Shown here in pieces: positions 1-7,640 of a DNA stretch of 64,000 bases. Each line of letters opens with the position of its first letter. Position 1 is the first letter of the stretch. Source of the DNA: Humibacter sp049446075 (GTDB lineage Bacteria; Actinomycetota; Actinomycetes; Actinomycetales; Microbacteriaceae). Under the pieces are notes generated by a model, which did not search any database, had not been told where the DNA came from, and worked only from the letters and a program-made list of their open reading frames with translations. A program made the position numbers and the translations under genes. The stretch covers positions 2,356,001 to 2,420,000 of the forward strand of contig NZ_JBMSEB010000001.1 in assembly GCF_049446075.1 (NCBI RefSeq). The letters are read 5' to 3'.

Positions 1-690
1 GGTGCAAACGGTGCAGGCAAGTCCACGCTGCTGAGCCTGCTCGGTGCGGTGCAGCATCCGACAAGCGGCACGGTCGAGGTTCTCGGCAATCGCCTCGGAC
101 GAGTCGACCTGCGCGAGCTGCGTTCCCTCCTCGGGCACGTCAATCCCAGGCACGAGGTGCGTGGGCCGCTGACCGTGCGAGACGTCGTGGCCACCGGAAT
201 CACCGGCACCCAGGAGCTGATGATGCGGTGGGAGCCGACTGCCCGCGAACGGATCCGCATCGACGAGCTCATCGAACTCATGGGCATGACGGCCAGGCGG
301 GATGCGCGCTGGCCGAATCTGTCGCAGGGCGAGCGTGGTCGCACGCTCATCGCCCGCGCCCTCATGCCCGACCCGCACCTGCTGCTGCTCGACGAGCCGA
401 CGACCGGCCTTGACATCGCGGCGCGCGAGCACCTGCTCGACAGGGTGGATGAACTGCGGGCGAGGCATCCTGACCTGTCGAGCGTGCTCGTGACGCACCA
501 CCTTGAAGAGCTGCCCGCCTCGACGACACACGCCATGCTGCTTCGTGACGGGCGCGTACTTGCGCAGGGCGAAGCGGATGCCGTGCTCACCGGATCACTC
601 GTGAGCGAGGCGCTCGACTACCCGCTCACGATCACCCGAGTCGAGGGCAGGTGGAGCGTGCGCACCGACAAGGGTGCGCGGGCTGAGTAG
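1..690 (+). CDS. ABC transporter ATP-binding protein (5' end outside window)
   Basis: The frame is open from base 1 and begins inside the Walker A loop (GANGAGKST), so the N-terminus is missing. A signature motif variant LSQGERGR, Walker B LLLLDEP, a D-loop GLD and the switch histidine in VTHH follow in the normal order, so this is a complete catalytic half apart from the start. The tail after the H-loop is short, ending in an SVRT stretch, with no fused membrane domain. It hydrolyses ATP to drive transport, or acts as a stand-alone ATPase of the YlmA/ModF-like type. The substrate cannot be told because any permease lies upstream of the window. The first internal ATG (49) is after Walker A and is not the true start. 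Confidence 0.9.
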   Translation, partial: GANGAGKSTLLSLLGAVQHPTSGTVEVLGNRLGRVDLRELRSLLGHVNPRHEVRGPLTVRDVVATGITGTQELMMRWEPTARERIRIDELIELMGMTARRDARWPNLSQGERGRTLIARALMPDPHLLLLDEPTTGLDIAAREHLLDRVDELRARHPDLSSVLVTHHLEELPASTTHAMLLRDGRVLAQGEADAVLTGSLVSEALDYPLTITRVEGRWSVRTDKGARAE

Positions 691-746
691 GCCGACCGGT
701 GGCTATCGAGGCGGCGGCTCCAAGGGGGGTCAGTCAGCGGTGGCCC

Positions 747-826
747 GGTTTCGATACGCGGCTTCGCCGCTAGTCAACCTGCGGTGGTGGGCGAGTTCGC
801 CGCTAGTCAACCTGCGGTGGTGGGCG
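747..826. repeat. Intergenic repeat with a 31-bp tandem duplication
   Basis: A GGTTTCGATACGCG element starts at 747 and runs into a CGCTAGTCAACC end. The 31 bases 763-793 recur without change at 796-826 (period 33). The same family is found at 11387-11456 and 31155-31244. It lies between the convergent ABC ATPase and crcB genes, where such elements may act as transcription barriers. Confidence 0.85.
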
Positions 827-833
827 GCCGCGG

Positions 834-1211
834 CTACAGGGCCGCGAGGGCGAGGCCGGCGGCGGCCGCGAGCACGGTGAGAACGAGCATCCCGAGGCTG
901 TTGACAACGGATGCGACTCCCTTGCGCTCCATGACGAGCCGCGCGGTCTCGAAACTCGCCGTGGAGAACGTGGTGTAGCCGCCGAGAAAGCCGGTGCCCA
1001 GCACGATTCGCAAGTTGTCCGGAGCCGCGTGGAACGCGGCGAGTCCGGTGATCAGGCCCAGTAGCAGCGAGCCGCTCACGTTGACGATGAGCGTTCCGGC
1101 CGGCACCAGCCAACGCAGTCGGCTACGCAGTACGCCGTCGAGTACGAACCGTGCCACGGCCCCCACGCCGCCGCTCAGAGCGACGAACGTGGCCAGAAGC
1201 GCGGGGGTCAC
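834..1211 (-). CDS. crcB: CrcB/Fluc fluoride channel subunit (second)
   Basis: A 125-residue membrane protein with about four transmembrane segments. It has the family motifs GGVGAVARF near the N-terminus, LIVNVSGS in the middle and GTGFLGGYTTFST, the last being the conserved fluoride/sodium-site region. Fluc channels export fluoride from the cytoplasm as dual-topology dimers. Where two copies are adjacent, as here, they are thought to form a heterodimer. The GTG start at 1211 is chosen because it overlaps the stop of the upstream crcB copy (GTGA), giving translational coupling. No fluoride riboswitch was recognised upstream of the unit. Confidence 0.93.
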   Translation of the reverse strand: MTPALLATFVALSGGVGAVARFVLDGVLRSRLRWLVPAGTLIVNVSGSLLLGLITGLAAFHAAPDNLRIVLGTGFLGGYTTFSTASFETARLVMERKGVASVVNSLGMLVLTVLAAAAGLALAAL

Positions 1212-1732
1212 GACGTGCCTCGCGCCGACCCGGCGGATGCCCGCGGTCGTGACAGCGTCGACCCGAGCGCGATCCCGGCGAGCGAAGCGGCCAGCCCGAC
1301 GACGAGTGTCAGCACGGAGTATCCGACCGAGAACCACGGATTCTGCGGGCTGCCCACGCCGATCGTCTCGACCGCGAGCGAACTGTAGGTGGTGAACCCG
1401 CCCATGAACCCCGTGCCGATGAGGAGTCTCAGAGTGCGCCCACGCCGGGACTCCGCGCCTCGCCGGGCGATGGCGCTGAGCAGCAAGCCGAGGAGGAACG
1501 CCCCGACGACGTTCACGATGAACGTCGCGACCGGGATGCCGCCAAGGAGGAACCAGTTGAACGGGGGCAACGCGATCGGTTTGATCGCGAGTGCCAAGAG
1601 GTAGCGCGAGAGGGTGCCGAGGCACCCGCCGACGAAGACCAGGAGCATGGCGACCGGCTGCAGGTGGAGCGGCAAAGGCCGGCGCGGCAGAGCCCGGCGA
1701 CCTTCTTCGGCGTGCTCGGGAGGAGACGTCAC
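1208..1732 (-). CDS. crcB: CrcB/Fluc fluoride channel subunit (first)
   Basis: 174 residues. After a roughly 28-residue basic N-terminal extension come about four membrane segments with GGCLGTLSRY, FIVNVVGAFLLG and GTGFMGGFTTYSS, the CrcB signatures. It should pair with the neighbouring CrcB copy as a fluoride exporter in the cell membrane. The ATG overlaps the stop of the universal stress protein gene (ATGA) and its own stop overlaps the next crcB start, so usp-crcB-crcB is read as one unit. The N-terminal extension is longer than usual for the family, and an internal start is possible. Confidence 0.93.
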   Translation of the reverse strand: MTSPPEHAEEGRRALPRRPLPLHLQPVAMLLVFVGGCLGTLSRYLLALAIKPIALPPFNWFLLGGIPVATFIVNVVGAFLLGLLLSAIARRGAESRRGRTLRLLIGTGFMGGFTTYSSLAVETIGVGSPQNPWFSVGYSVLTLVVGLAASLAGIALGSTLSRPRASAGSARGTS

Positions 1733-2274
1733 GAAGCGTCGGACGACGGAACGCGCCTTGCGGGGTCGTGGCCCTCGACGGTGTGCGCCACCGGGATGAC
1801 GATGACCGGCCGCGCCTGGTTGTGGGCGAGGGCGACCGCGATGGAGCCCGCGAGAAACTCCTCGAGGCTCGCTCGGAAGCCGGGCTTGCGGGTGCCGACG
1901 GCGATCGCCCGTGCGTCGCGCTCGTCCGCGAGACGGGCGAGCTCGATGGCCGGGTCTCCTGCTCGCGCGACGAACTCGGGACGCGCCTGCGGTGCGAGGG
2001 CACGGATGCGCGCGACCAGGTCGGGGTCGAACGTCTCCTCCTGCGTATCGGCGACGTCGGGATCCAACGGCATCGACAGCACCGAGCCGTCGGGCAACGT
2101 GCTGATCGAATATCGCAGTGGCTCGACCGTGGCGAACACGACCGGGGCGCCCAGCTGTCCGGCAAGAGCCACGGCCTCGGTGATCACGACATCCGGAACG
2201 TCGGCGACGACGCCGACGATGAGCGGCCGGGGCGATCCGTCGTCGGCGGCCTGCGAACCTGCTGCGTCGGTCAT
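1729..2274 (-). CDS. Universal stress protein family (UspA-like)
   Basis: 181 residues, single Usp domain. It starts with the beta-1 strand PLIVGVVADVPD, has the central ARLADERDARAIAVGTRK segment, and ends with the strand RPVIVIPV. The classical ATP-binding G-x2-G-x9-G-S/T pattern is only partly kept (GTRKPGF...LAGSIA), so nucleotide binding is uncertain. It is coupled to two crcB genes downstream and sits 7 bases after the WYL regulator stop. A TATAGT box lies 6 bases before the ATG, so this unit probably has its own leaderless promoter as well as read-through. Confidence 0.85.
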   Translation of the reverse strand: MTDAAGSQAADDGSPRPLIVGVVADVPDVVITEAVALAGQLGAPVVFATVEPLRYSISTLPDGSVLSMPLDPDVADTQEETFDPDLVARIRALAPQARPEFVARAGDPAIELARLADERDARAIAVGTRKPGFRASLEEFLAGSIAVALAHNQARPVIVIPVAHTVEGHDPARRVPSSDAS

Positions 2275-2280
2275 GGTGGC

Positions 2281-2286
2281 ACTATA
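2281..2286 (-). promoter_or_regulatory. Candidate -10 box of the usp-crcB unit
   Basis: TATAGT on the minus strand with 6 bases before the ATG at 2274, which would start transcription at about the start codon (leaderless). It overlaps the stop codon of the upstream WYL regulator. No convincing -35 box is visible. Confidence 0.5.
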
Positions 2287-3259
2287 CCGACGCGACGGCC
2301 GCCCGGGCCGCTGCCGCGGGGCGTCTCGCCGCCTTGGCGACGCGGCTCAAGAGCGCACGGTCGCCGCGCAGTTCGAACCGGATGTCGGCGGGCACCCAGG
2401 CGAGCGCCGAGACGAGGTGCGCAAGGGATTCTCCGGAGAGCGGCCAGATGCAACGGCCCTGGCCCTCGTCAATGAGACCCGAGCCCCATCCGCCGAGCCG
2501 TGCACGCATCTCGTCGATGTCCGCATGCAGCACGACGTCCACCCGAAGCGGCGCCCTGGCCGAACGGATGCTCGTGCGCACGTATCCCTCTGCGTCGCCG
2601 CCAGGGATCGTGCGCGGCTCGAACCGCACCCGTGTGCCGAAGACGTCGGCGATGCGGTCGAGGCGGAACGTGCGCCAGTCGTCGCGGTCGCGGTCCCACG
2701 CCACGAGAAACCAGTTGCGTCCGAACGAGACGAGTGCGTGCGGCTCGACGCTGCGTTGCGACTCCGTTCCGTCTGCCGAGCTGTATCTGAAGCGGGTGCG
2801 CTCTGCATCACGGCACGCCATGGCGAGCGTGCCGAGCAGCTCGGCTGAGACGGGTGCACCCCCGGATGGCGACATGTGCAGGCTGCCGGCGAGGGCATCC
2901 GTTCTCGCCCGCAGGGCGGGAGGCAGCACCTGCTCGAACTTGGCCAGCGCGCTCAACGTGGTGTGCTCCCCGTCGACGAGTCCCTGGGCCGCCGCCGAAC
3001 GTAGTCCGACGGCGACGGTGACGGCTTCCTCCTCCGTCAGGAGCAGCGGCGGCAGGTGGGCGCCCGCCTCGAGTCGGTAGCCGCCGGCGGCCCCCCGGGT
3101 GGCGTCGACGCGGTATCCGAGCTCGCGCAGCCGGTCGATGTCCCGCCTCAATGTGCGCTCGGTGACCCCGAGCCGGTCGGCGAGCTCCGGTCCTGGCCAC
3201 TGCCGGTGAGTCTGCAGCAGCGAGAGCAGTTCGAGCACTCGGGACGCGGTGGGAGCCAT
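2282..3259 (-). CDS. YafY-type transcriptional regulator, HTH_11 plus WYL domain
   Basis: 325 residues. An N-terminal winged helix-turn-helix (RVLELLSLLQTHRQWPGPEL, then LGVTERTLRRDIDRLRELGY) is followed by a WYL domain whose namesake motif is the FLVAWD segment (W-D version) with the FRLDRI strand. WYL proteins sense ligands and control divergent genes. The ATG at 3259 is chosen because the HTH begins just after it and the long upstream extension would run through the promoter. It is divergent from the VOC gene with a perfect inverted repeat between them, and it likely represses both itself and that gene. Confidence 0.9.
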   Translation of the reverse strand: MAPTASRVLELLSLLQTHRQWPGPELADRLGVTERTLRRDIDRLRELGYRVDATRGAAGGYRLEAGAHLPPLLLTEEEAVTVAVGLRSAAAQGLVDGEHTTLSALAKFEQVLPPALRARTDALAGSLHMSPSGGAPVSAELLGTLAMACRDAERTRFRYSSADGTESQRSVEPHALVSFGRNWFLVAWDRDRDDWRTFRLDRIADVFGTRVRFEPRTIPGGDAEGYVRTSIRSARAPLRVDVVLHADIDEMRARLGGWGSGLIDEGQGRCIWPLSGESLAHLVSALAWVPADIRFELRGDRALLSRVAKAARRPAAAARAAVASV

Positions 3260-3278
3260 GCATCCATTCTCTTCGCTA

Positions 3279-3299
3279 TCAGGACCGAAACTGTCCTGA
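3279..3299. promoter_or_regulatory. Candidate WYL-regulator operator
   Basis: Perfect 7-bp inverted repeat TCAGGAC / GTCCTGA with a 7-base spacer (3286-3292), between the divergent starts at 3259 and 3396. Its position fits an operator that controls both promoters. Confidence 0.6.
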
Positions 3300-3395
3300 A
3301 ACCGACATAATGTGGCATCCATCAAAGAACGAGGGCCGTCAGGCCCGAACGGATCGGCTGGTCGCGCGCGGCCCGCCGCAGGGAAGGGAAGCACC

Positions 3396-3767
3396 ATGGA
3401 CTGGAAGATCGAACTCGTCTTCGTACCCGTCTCCGACGTCGATCGAGCCAAGCACTTCTACGCTGATCAGCTCGGTTTCCCCGTCGACTACGACCAGACG
3501 GTCAGTGACGAGGTGCGATTCGTGCAGATCACGCCCCCGGGGTCGGCATGCTCGATCGCGTTCGGCAAGGGACTCACGGACATGCTGGTCGGCAGCCAGC
3601 GCGGCGTGCAGATCGTCGTGGACGATGCGGATGCCGCGCGCCAGCACCTCCTGTCCAACGGCGTGGAGGCGAGCGAGGTGGACGACCAGCCGTGGGGGCG
3701 GTTCGTCACCTTCAGCGACCCGGACGGTAATCGCTGGACGTTGCAGCAGCTCGTGAACCGCGGCTGA
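3396..3767 (+). CDS. VOC (glyoxalase/bleomycin-resistance/dioxygenase) superfamily protein
   Basis: 123 residues with the paired beta-alpha-beta-beta-beta modules of the VOC fold. It starts with the typical VSDVDRAKHFYADQLGF and ends with FSDPDGNRWTLQQL. The small single-chain size fits uncharacterised VOC proteins that act as dimers. The metal-ligand positions are only partly visible, so it may be an enzyme or a drug-binding protein. The ATG at 3396 has a GGGAAGGGAAG ribosome site just before it, so the frame upstream to 3312 is leader. It is divergent from the WYL regulator, a pairing common in actinobacteria, and is the likely regulated target. Confidence 0.85.
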   Translation: MDWKIELVFVPVSDVDRAKHFYADQLGFPVDYDQTVSDEVRFVQITPPGSACSIAFGKGLTDMLVGSQRGVQIVVDDADAARQHLLSNGVEASEVDDQPWGRFVTFSDPDGNRWTLQQLVNRG

Positions 3768-3805
3768 GCCGGCGCAAGCCCCTGACCGAGGCGGGAGCCC
3801 GGTGA

Positions 3806-3811
3806 TAGCTT
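3806..3811 (+). promoter_or_regulatory. Candidate -10 box of the type III PKS operon
   Basis: TAGCTT, 7 bases before the GTG at 3819, with CTGACC about 18 bases further upstream. It supports a leaderless mRNA and decides the start in favour of GTG 3819 over TTG 3810. Confidence 0.5.
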
Positions 3812-3818
3812 GCCCCTT

Positions 3819-4904
3819 GTGTCCCGTATCGCGGCGGCCGCGCCGGCCGTCCCAGCTCACCGCTACTCGCAGGCGGAGATCACGAGGGTGCTCGAGCCGC
3901 TGCTCACTCACGATCCGTCGCGGGCCGCATTGCTGCGGCGCATCCACGCATCCGCCGGGGTTCAGACGCGCAACCTCGTAATGGAGCTTGACGAGTACGC
4001 CCGGCTGCAGTCCTTCCACGAGTCCAACGGCCTGTTCATCACGGCGGGAACGGACCTGGCCGAGCAGGCGACGCGAGACGCGCTCGCTGCTGCGGGCATC
4101 CGCGCAGACGAGGTGGATTTCGTGCTGTTCACGTCGGTGACCGGCGTTGCCGCTCCGTCGATCGATGCGCAGCTCGTGAGCAGGGTCGGCATGCGAAGCG
4201 ACGTGAAGCGGCTGCCGTCGTTCGGGCTCGGATGCGTGGCGGGCGCGGCAGGACTGGCGCGCGTGCACGACTATCTGGTGGGGCATCCGAACGACGTCGC
4301 CGTACTCGTCTCCGTCGAGCTGTGCTCGCTTACGGTGCAGCGTGGCGACGACTCGATGGCCAACATCGTTGCAAGTGGTCTGTTCGGCGACGGAGCCGCC
4401 GCCGTGGTCGTGGTGGGGGATGCCTACGCGCGCGAGAAGGGGATCACCGGCCCCGACGTGGTCGACACGAGGAGCAGCCTGTACCCCCAGACCGAGGATG
4501 TGATCGGCTGGGACATCGGCGGAACCGGCTTTCGCATCGTCCTGAGCGCGGGGGTACCCGACGTGATCGGGCGGCACTTCGCCAACGACGTACACGCGCT
4601 GCTGGGGGCCAACGAATTGACCGTCAGCGACGTGAACACCTGGCTGGCGCATCCGGGCGGACCGAAGGTGCTCGAGGCGTTCGCCACGGCCCTCGGCCTG
4701 ACGGATGCCTCGCTCGAGCCGAGCTGGCGGGCGCTCGCCTCGGCAGGCAACCAGTCCTCGGCGGCCGTGCTCGGCATCCTCGCGGAGAGACTGCGCACGC
4801 CGTCGCCGGGCGAGACCGGACTGCTGTTCGCGCTCGGGCCCGGCGTGACCGCTGAACTCGTCCTCCTGCACTGGTCAGATGCCGAGCCCGGGCTGGCGGC
4901 ATGA
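3819..4904 (+). CDS. Type III polyketide synthase (chalcone/stilbene synthase family)
   Basis: 361 residues. The catalytic triad is visible: Cys139 in LGCVAGAAG, His278 in LAHPGGPK and Asn311 in SAGNQSS. The closing GPGVTAEL motif matches the family's GFGPG loop. Such enzymes condense malonyl-CoA onto a fatty acyl-CoA starter and make alkylpyrones or alkylresorcinols in the cytoplasm. The two genes downstream, coupled by 4-base overlaps, encode an ICMT-type methyltransferase and an FAD enzyme. This is the same gene order as srsA-srsB-srsC for phenolic lipids in Streptomyces griseus, so a phenolic-lipid or alkylquinone product is inferred. Confidence 0.95.
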   Translation: MSRIAAAAPAVPAHRYSQAEITRVLEPLLTHDPSRAALLRRIHASAGVQTRNLVMELDEYARLQSFHESNGLFITAGTDLAEQATRDALAAAGIRADEVDFVLFTSVTGVAAPSIDAQLVSRVGMRSDVKRLPSFGLGCVAGAAGLARVHDYLVGHPNDVAVLVSVELCSLTVQRGDDSMANIVASGLFGDGAAAVVVVGDAYAREKGITGPDVVDTRSSLYPQTEDVIGWDIGGTGFRIVLSAGVPDVIGRHFANDVHALLGANELTVSDVNTWLAHPGGPKVLEAFATALGLTDASLEPSWRALASAGNQSSAAVLGILAERLRTPSPGETGLLFALGPGVTAELVLLHWSDAEPGLAA

Positions 4905-5509
4905 TCTGGTACAGCGCACTGATCCTGGCGGTCGGCGCTGAGCGCATCGCCGAACTCGTGCTCTCCACGCGCCACGCCCGCTGGTCGTTCGCACGCGGCG
5001 GCCGTGAGTACGGCAAGGGTCATTTCGGCCCCATGGTCCTTCTGCACATCGGGCTCCTGGCCGGATGCCTCGCCGAAGGGTGGATCGCGCGGCCTCCGTT
5101 CATCCCGTGGCTGGGCTGGCCCATGTTCGCGCTCGTCGTGCTCGCGATGAGCCTGCGCTGGTGGTGCATCGCGGTGCTCGGCCGGCAGTGGAACACCCGG
5201 GTCATCGTCGTGCCGGGCATGTCCGCGGTGCGGCGGGGGCCGTACCGCGTGCTGCACCACCCCAACTATGTAGCGGTCGTCGTCGAGGGCTTCGCCCTGC
5301 CGCTCGTGCACACGGCGTGGATCACGGCGCTAGCCTTCACCGTGCTGAATGCCGTGCTGCTGGCGGCATTCCGTATCCCCACCGAGAACGGCGCCCTCAC
5401 GGACCTCGCCGGCGGCGCAGGTGCCGTCTCGATCGACAGCGCAGAGGGTGACGCGCAGGGGGCCGTGACGGAGCCCGTAGCGGGGCGCGCAGAGGATCAC
5501 GCGGGGTGA
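4901..5509 (+). CDS. Isoprenylcysteine carboxyl methyltransferase-like membrane methyltransferase
   Basis: 202 residues with about five membrane segments. It has the ICMT-family SAM site RRGPYRVLHHPNYVAVVVEG followed by the hydrophobic helix pair. In srs-type operons the SrsB homologue O-methylates the alkylresorcinol. Here it would methylate the polyketide made by the gene before it. Its ATG overlaps the PKS stop, and its own stop overlaps the GTG of the FAD gene. The last 35 residues (GGAGAVSIDS...) are hydrophilic, acidic and not part of the family core. Confidence 0.9.
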   Translation: MIWYSALILAVGAERIAELVLSTRHARWSFARGGREYGKGHFGPMVLLHIGLLAGCLAEGWIARPPFIPWLGWPMFALVVLAMSLRWWCIAVLGRQWNTRVIVVPGMSAVRRGPYRVLHHPNYVAVVVEGFALPLVHTAWITALAFTVLNAVLLAAFRIPTENGALTDLAGGAGAVSIDSAEGDAQGAVTEPVAGRAEDHAG

Positions 5510-6570
5510 CGCTCGACGCACAGGTCGCGATCGTGGGCGGCGGTCCGATCGGACTCGCCTGCGCGCTGTTCGCGGCAGAGGCCGGCCTCGACACCGTCGT
5601 GGTCGAGCCGCGAGATGCGCCCATCGAGAAAGCGTGCGGCGAGGGGCTCATGCCTGGCGCGTGGCGGCTCGTCAGTGAGCTGGGAGTGGATCCGCCCGGA
5701 GCCGACATCGCGGGGGTCGCGTACGTGCAGGGTGCCGCGCGGGCGGAGCACCGCTTCGCCGAAGGGAAGGGCCGAGGCGTCGCACGCACGGCGCTGCACG
5801 AAGCGATCGCGCGCAGGGCGGCGGCCCGGGGCATCCGCGTGATCGCCGGCCGAGCGGATACGCTCGCGCAGCACTCGAACCACGTCACGATCTCGGGCCC
5901 GTCGCTCGAACCCCTCGATGCCGGTTACGTCATCGGTGCCGACGGCCTTCACTCGCGCGTGCGAGAGCTAGCGGGGCTCACAGGGAGGCCGCAGCGGGCG
6001 TCCGCTCGCCGGTTCGGTCTGCGCAGGCACTATGCGATCGCGCCGTGGTCGGACCTCATCGAGGTGCACTGGACGCGCCATGCCGAGCTGTATGTGACGC
6101 CCCTCGGCCCCCGGCTGATCGGCGTCGCACTCCTCGGTCGGCGCGGCACGGACCTGGCGTCGGCGCTCGCCGACGACCCAGAGCTGGCCGCGTTGTTGCG
6201 CACGGATGCCGGTGGGCACTCGCGCGCGCAGCTCGGCCAGGTGCGCGGAGCAGGTCCGTTGCTGCAGCGCACGAGGTCGCGCACGGCCGGGCGTGTTCTG
6301 CTCGTCGGTGACGCATCCGGATATGTGGACGCGCTCACGGGTGAAGGACTTCGCGTGGGCATCGCGCAGGCGAAGGCGGCCGTCGCTGCGGCGGCGGCGG
6401 GGGACCCCGGTCGCTACGAGCGCGAGTGGGTCAGCATCACGCGGGATTTCCGAGTGATCACGGGCGCCCTGGTCGGGGCCGCTCGTTCGCCGGTGCGCCG
6501 TGCGATAGTTCCCGCGGCCGTGAGGCTTCCCGCTCTATACGGGGGCATCGTCGAACGCCTGTCCAGGTGA
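5506..6570 (+). CDS. FAD-dependent oxidoreductase of the phenolic-lipid operon (SrsC-like/geranylgeranyl reductase-like)
   Basis: 354 residues. The dinucleotide-binding motif IVGGGPIGLACALFAAEAG is at the N-terminus, with the acidic end VVVE. The DG motif is VIGADGLHSRVR, and the FAD pyrophosphate motif is LLVGDASGYVDALTGEGL. CGEGLMPGA after the first strand is typical of the geranylgeranyl reductase/flavin hydroxylase group. In the srs operon the third enzyme hydroxylates the alkylresorcinol ring to a quinol/quinone, and that role is inferred from position. GTG start overlapping the methyltransferase stop. Confidence 0.88.
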   Translation: MTLDAQVAIVGGGPIGLACALFAAEAGLDTVVVEPRDAPIEKACGEGLMPGAWRLVSELGVDPPGADIAGVAYVQGAARAEHRFAEGKGRGVARTALHEAIARRAAARGIRVIAGRADTLAQHSNHVTISGPSLEPLDAGYVIGADGLHSRVRELAGLTGRPQRASARRFGLRRHYAIAPWSDLIEVHWTRHAELYVTPLGPRLIGVALLGRRGTDLASALADDPELAALLRTDAGGHSRAQLGQVRGAGPLLQRTRSRTAGRVLLVGDASGYVDALTGEGLRVGIAQAKAAVAAAAAGDPGRYEREWVSITRDFRVITGALVGAARSPVRRAIVPAAVRLPALYGGIVERLSR

Positions 6571-6572
6571 CC

Positions 6573-6592
6573 GGCTGAAGCAGCGCTCAGCC
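6573..6592. terminator. Short hairpin between convergent genes
   Basis: GGCTGA / TCAGCC (6-bp arms, 8-base loop) fills the 34-base gap between the FAD gene and the HAD gene, which converge here. There is no T-run, so it is only a weak terminator candidate. Confidence 0.3.
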
Positions 6593-6604
6593 CAGTACTG
6601 GTGG

Positions 6605-7300
6605 CTAGTGCAGAAGGAGCTGACGCAGCTGATCCGCCGAGTGCACGACGGCCATCGCGCCGACGGCCTCGACGGGCGAGCCGTAGCCCCACTCGACGAT
6701 GACCGAAGGGATGTCGTTCGCCTCTGCGCCGAGCACGTCGTGGCCGCGGTCGCCCACCATCACCAGGTGGTCGGTGTCGAAGCCCTTCGCCTCGAGCTGC
6801 TCACGAACGGAGCGGATGACGTCTGCCTTGGTGCTGTTGTTCTCGAAGTCGGGGGATCCGCCCACGACGTCGAAGTACTGCAGCAGACCGAAGTGCTCAA
6901 GAATGCGGGTTGCACGTCCGACGGGCTTGCTCGTCGCGAGCGCGACAGGAATGCCCGCCTCGCGCAGCGAGTGCAGCAGGCCGAGCATGCCGGGGAAGAC
7001 GGCGTTGCCGTGGAGGTCGGTGAAGTCCGCGCGGGCGCGGTAGGCCTCGGTGGCGGCGTGGGCCTCGCGCTCGTCAAGACCGAGCGCCTGCAAGGTCTCG
7101 TGCAGAGGAGGTCCCACGTGCGCGACGAGGGAGTCGGGGTCGGCAACCGGGTGGCCGATCTCCTCCAGTGCACCGGCGAGGGATCGCGTGATGCCTGGGG
7201 CGGAGTCGGTCAGGGTACCGTCGAGATCGAACAGTACGGCTGACCACGTACGAGTGGTCCCGGGGCTCTGTTCGCTCATGATCGAAGTCGGGATAGTCAT
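6605..7300 (-). CDS. HAD-superfamily hydrolase, phosphoglycolate phosphatase-like
   Basis: 231 residues. Motif I is FDLDGTLTDS, motif II is the ATSKP region, and motif III/IV is MVGDRGHDVLGAEAN, with a four-helix C1 cap between. This is the Gph/PpaX subgroup, which removes phosphate from small molecules such as 2-phosphoglycolate or pyrophosphate. The substrate is not settled by sequence. A TAGCAT box 9 bases before the ATG at 7300 supports that start; a second ATG at 7279 (MSEQ) is also possible. It stands alone between a convergent FAD gene and the AT-richer lsr2 leader. Confidence 0.9.
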   Translation of the reverse strand: MTIPTSIMSEQSPGTTRTWSAVLFDLDGTLTDSAPGITRSLAGALEEIGHPVADPDSLVAHVGPPLHETLQALGLDEREAHAATEAYRARADFTDLHGNAVFPGMLGLLHSLREAGIPVALATSKPVGRATRILEHFGLLQYFDVVGGSPDFENNSTKADVIRSVREQLEAKGFDTDHLVMVGDRGHDVLGAEANDIPSVIVEWGYGSPVEAVGAMAVVHSADQLRQLLLH

Positions 7301-7640
7301 GGCCCGGCCATGCTACGACGTTTTGTCGAGCAGTGCCTCCACGCGCTCGTGGCTCAGGGCGTGGCCGTGTCATCCGGGTTGAACTGCGCGGCCGCACAGT
7401 CGGCGGTGCGGATGTGTTCAATCGGGTGAGTGCAAGCACGCCGGTTATCGATCAGGCGCGGAGACATCCACGGCGCGGCATTGCACCGAACGCTGACGGA
7501 AATATGCGCCGGGCGGACGACCTTGATCCCCGAGAATGCAGCGGAGCCACTGGAATGAATTAGTCATCACGAGAAGCGGAATATCTGACGGACTCGTGTC
7601 ATCCTTTCGCGGGGCTATTGCAATTGCGTATGGTTAGCGC
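7301..7640. other. 340-bp gene-free stretch upstream of lsr2
   Basis: No credible gene was found. The right half (about 7490-7640) is clearly less GC-rich than its surroundings and ends in TATGGT at 7629-7634, 6 bases before the lsr2 ATG. This could be a leaderless -10 box. AT-richer DNA here is also what Lsr2 itself binds, so autoregulation is plausible but unproven. Confidence 0.4.

Noticed and set aside
834..2165. 443-residue open frame on the minus strand across crcB, crcB and usp
   Set aside because: Only its last 125 residues are a real protein (CrcB); the rest is the shifted reading of the other two genes, with Arg/Ser/Pro-rich composition.
3339..4871. 510-residue open frame antisense to the VOC and PKS genes
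   Set aside because: Shadow of two well-supported genes on the plus strand; no family motifs and Arg/His/Gln-rich composition typical of antisense frames in GC-rich DNA.
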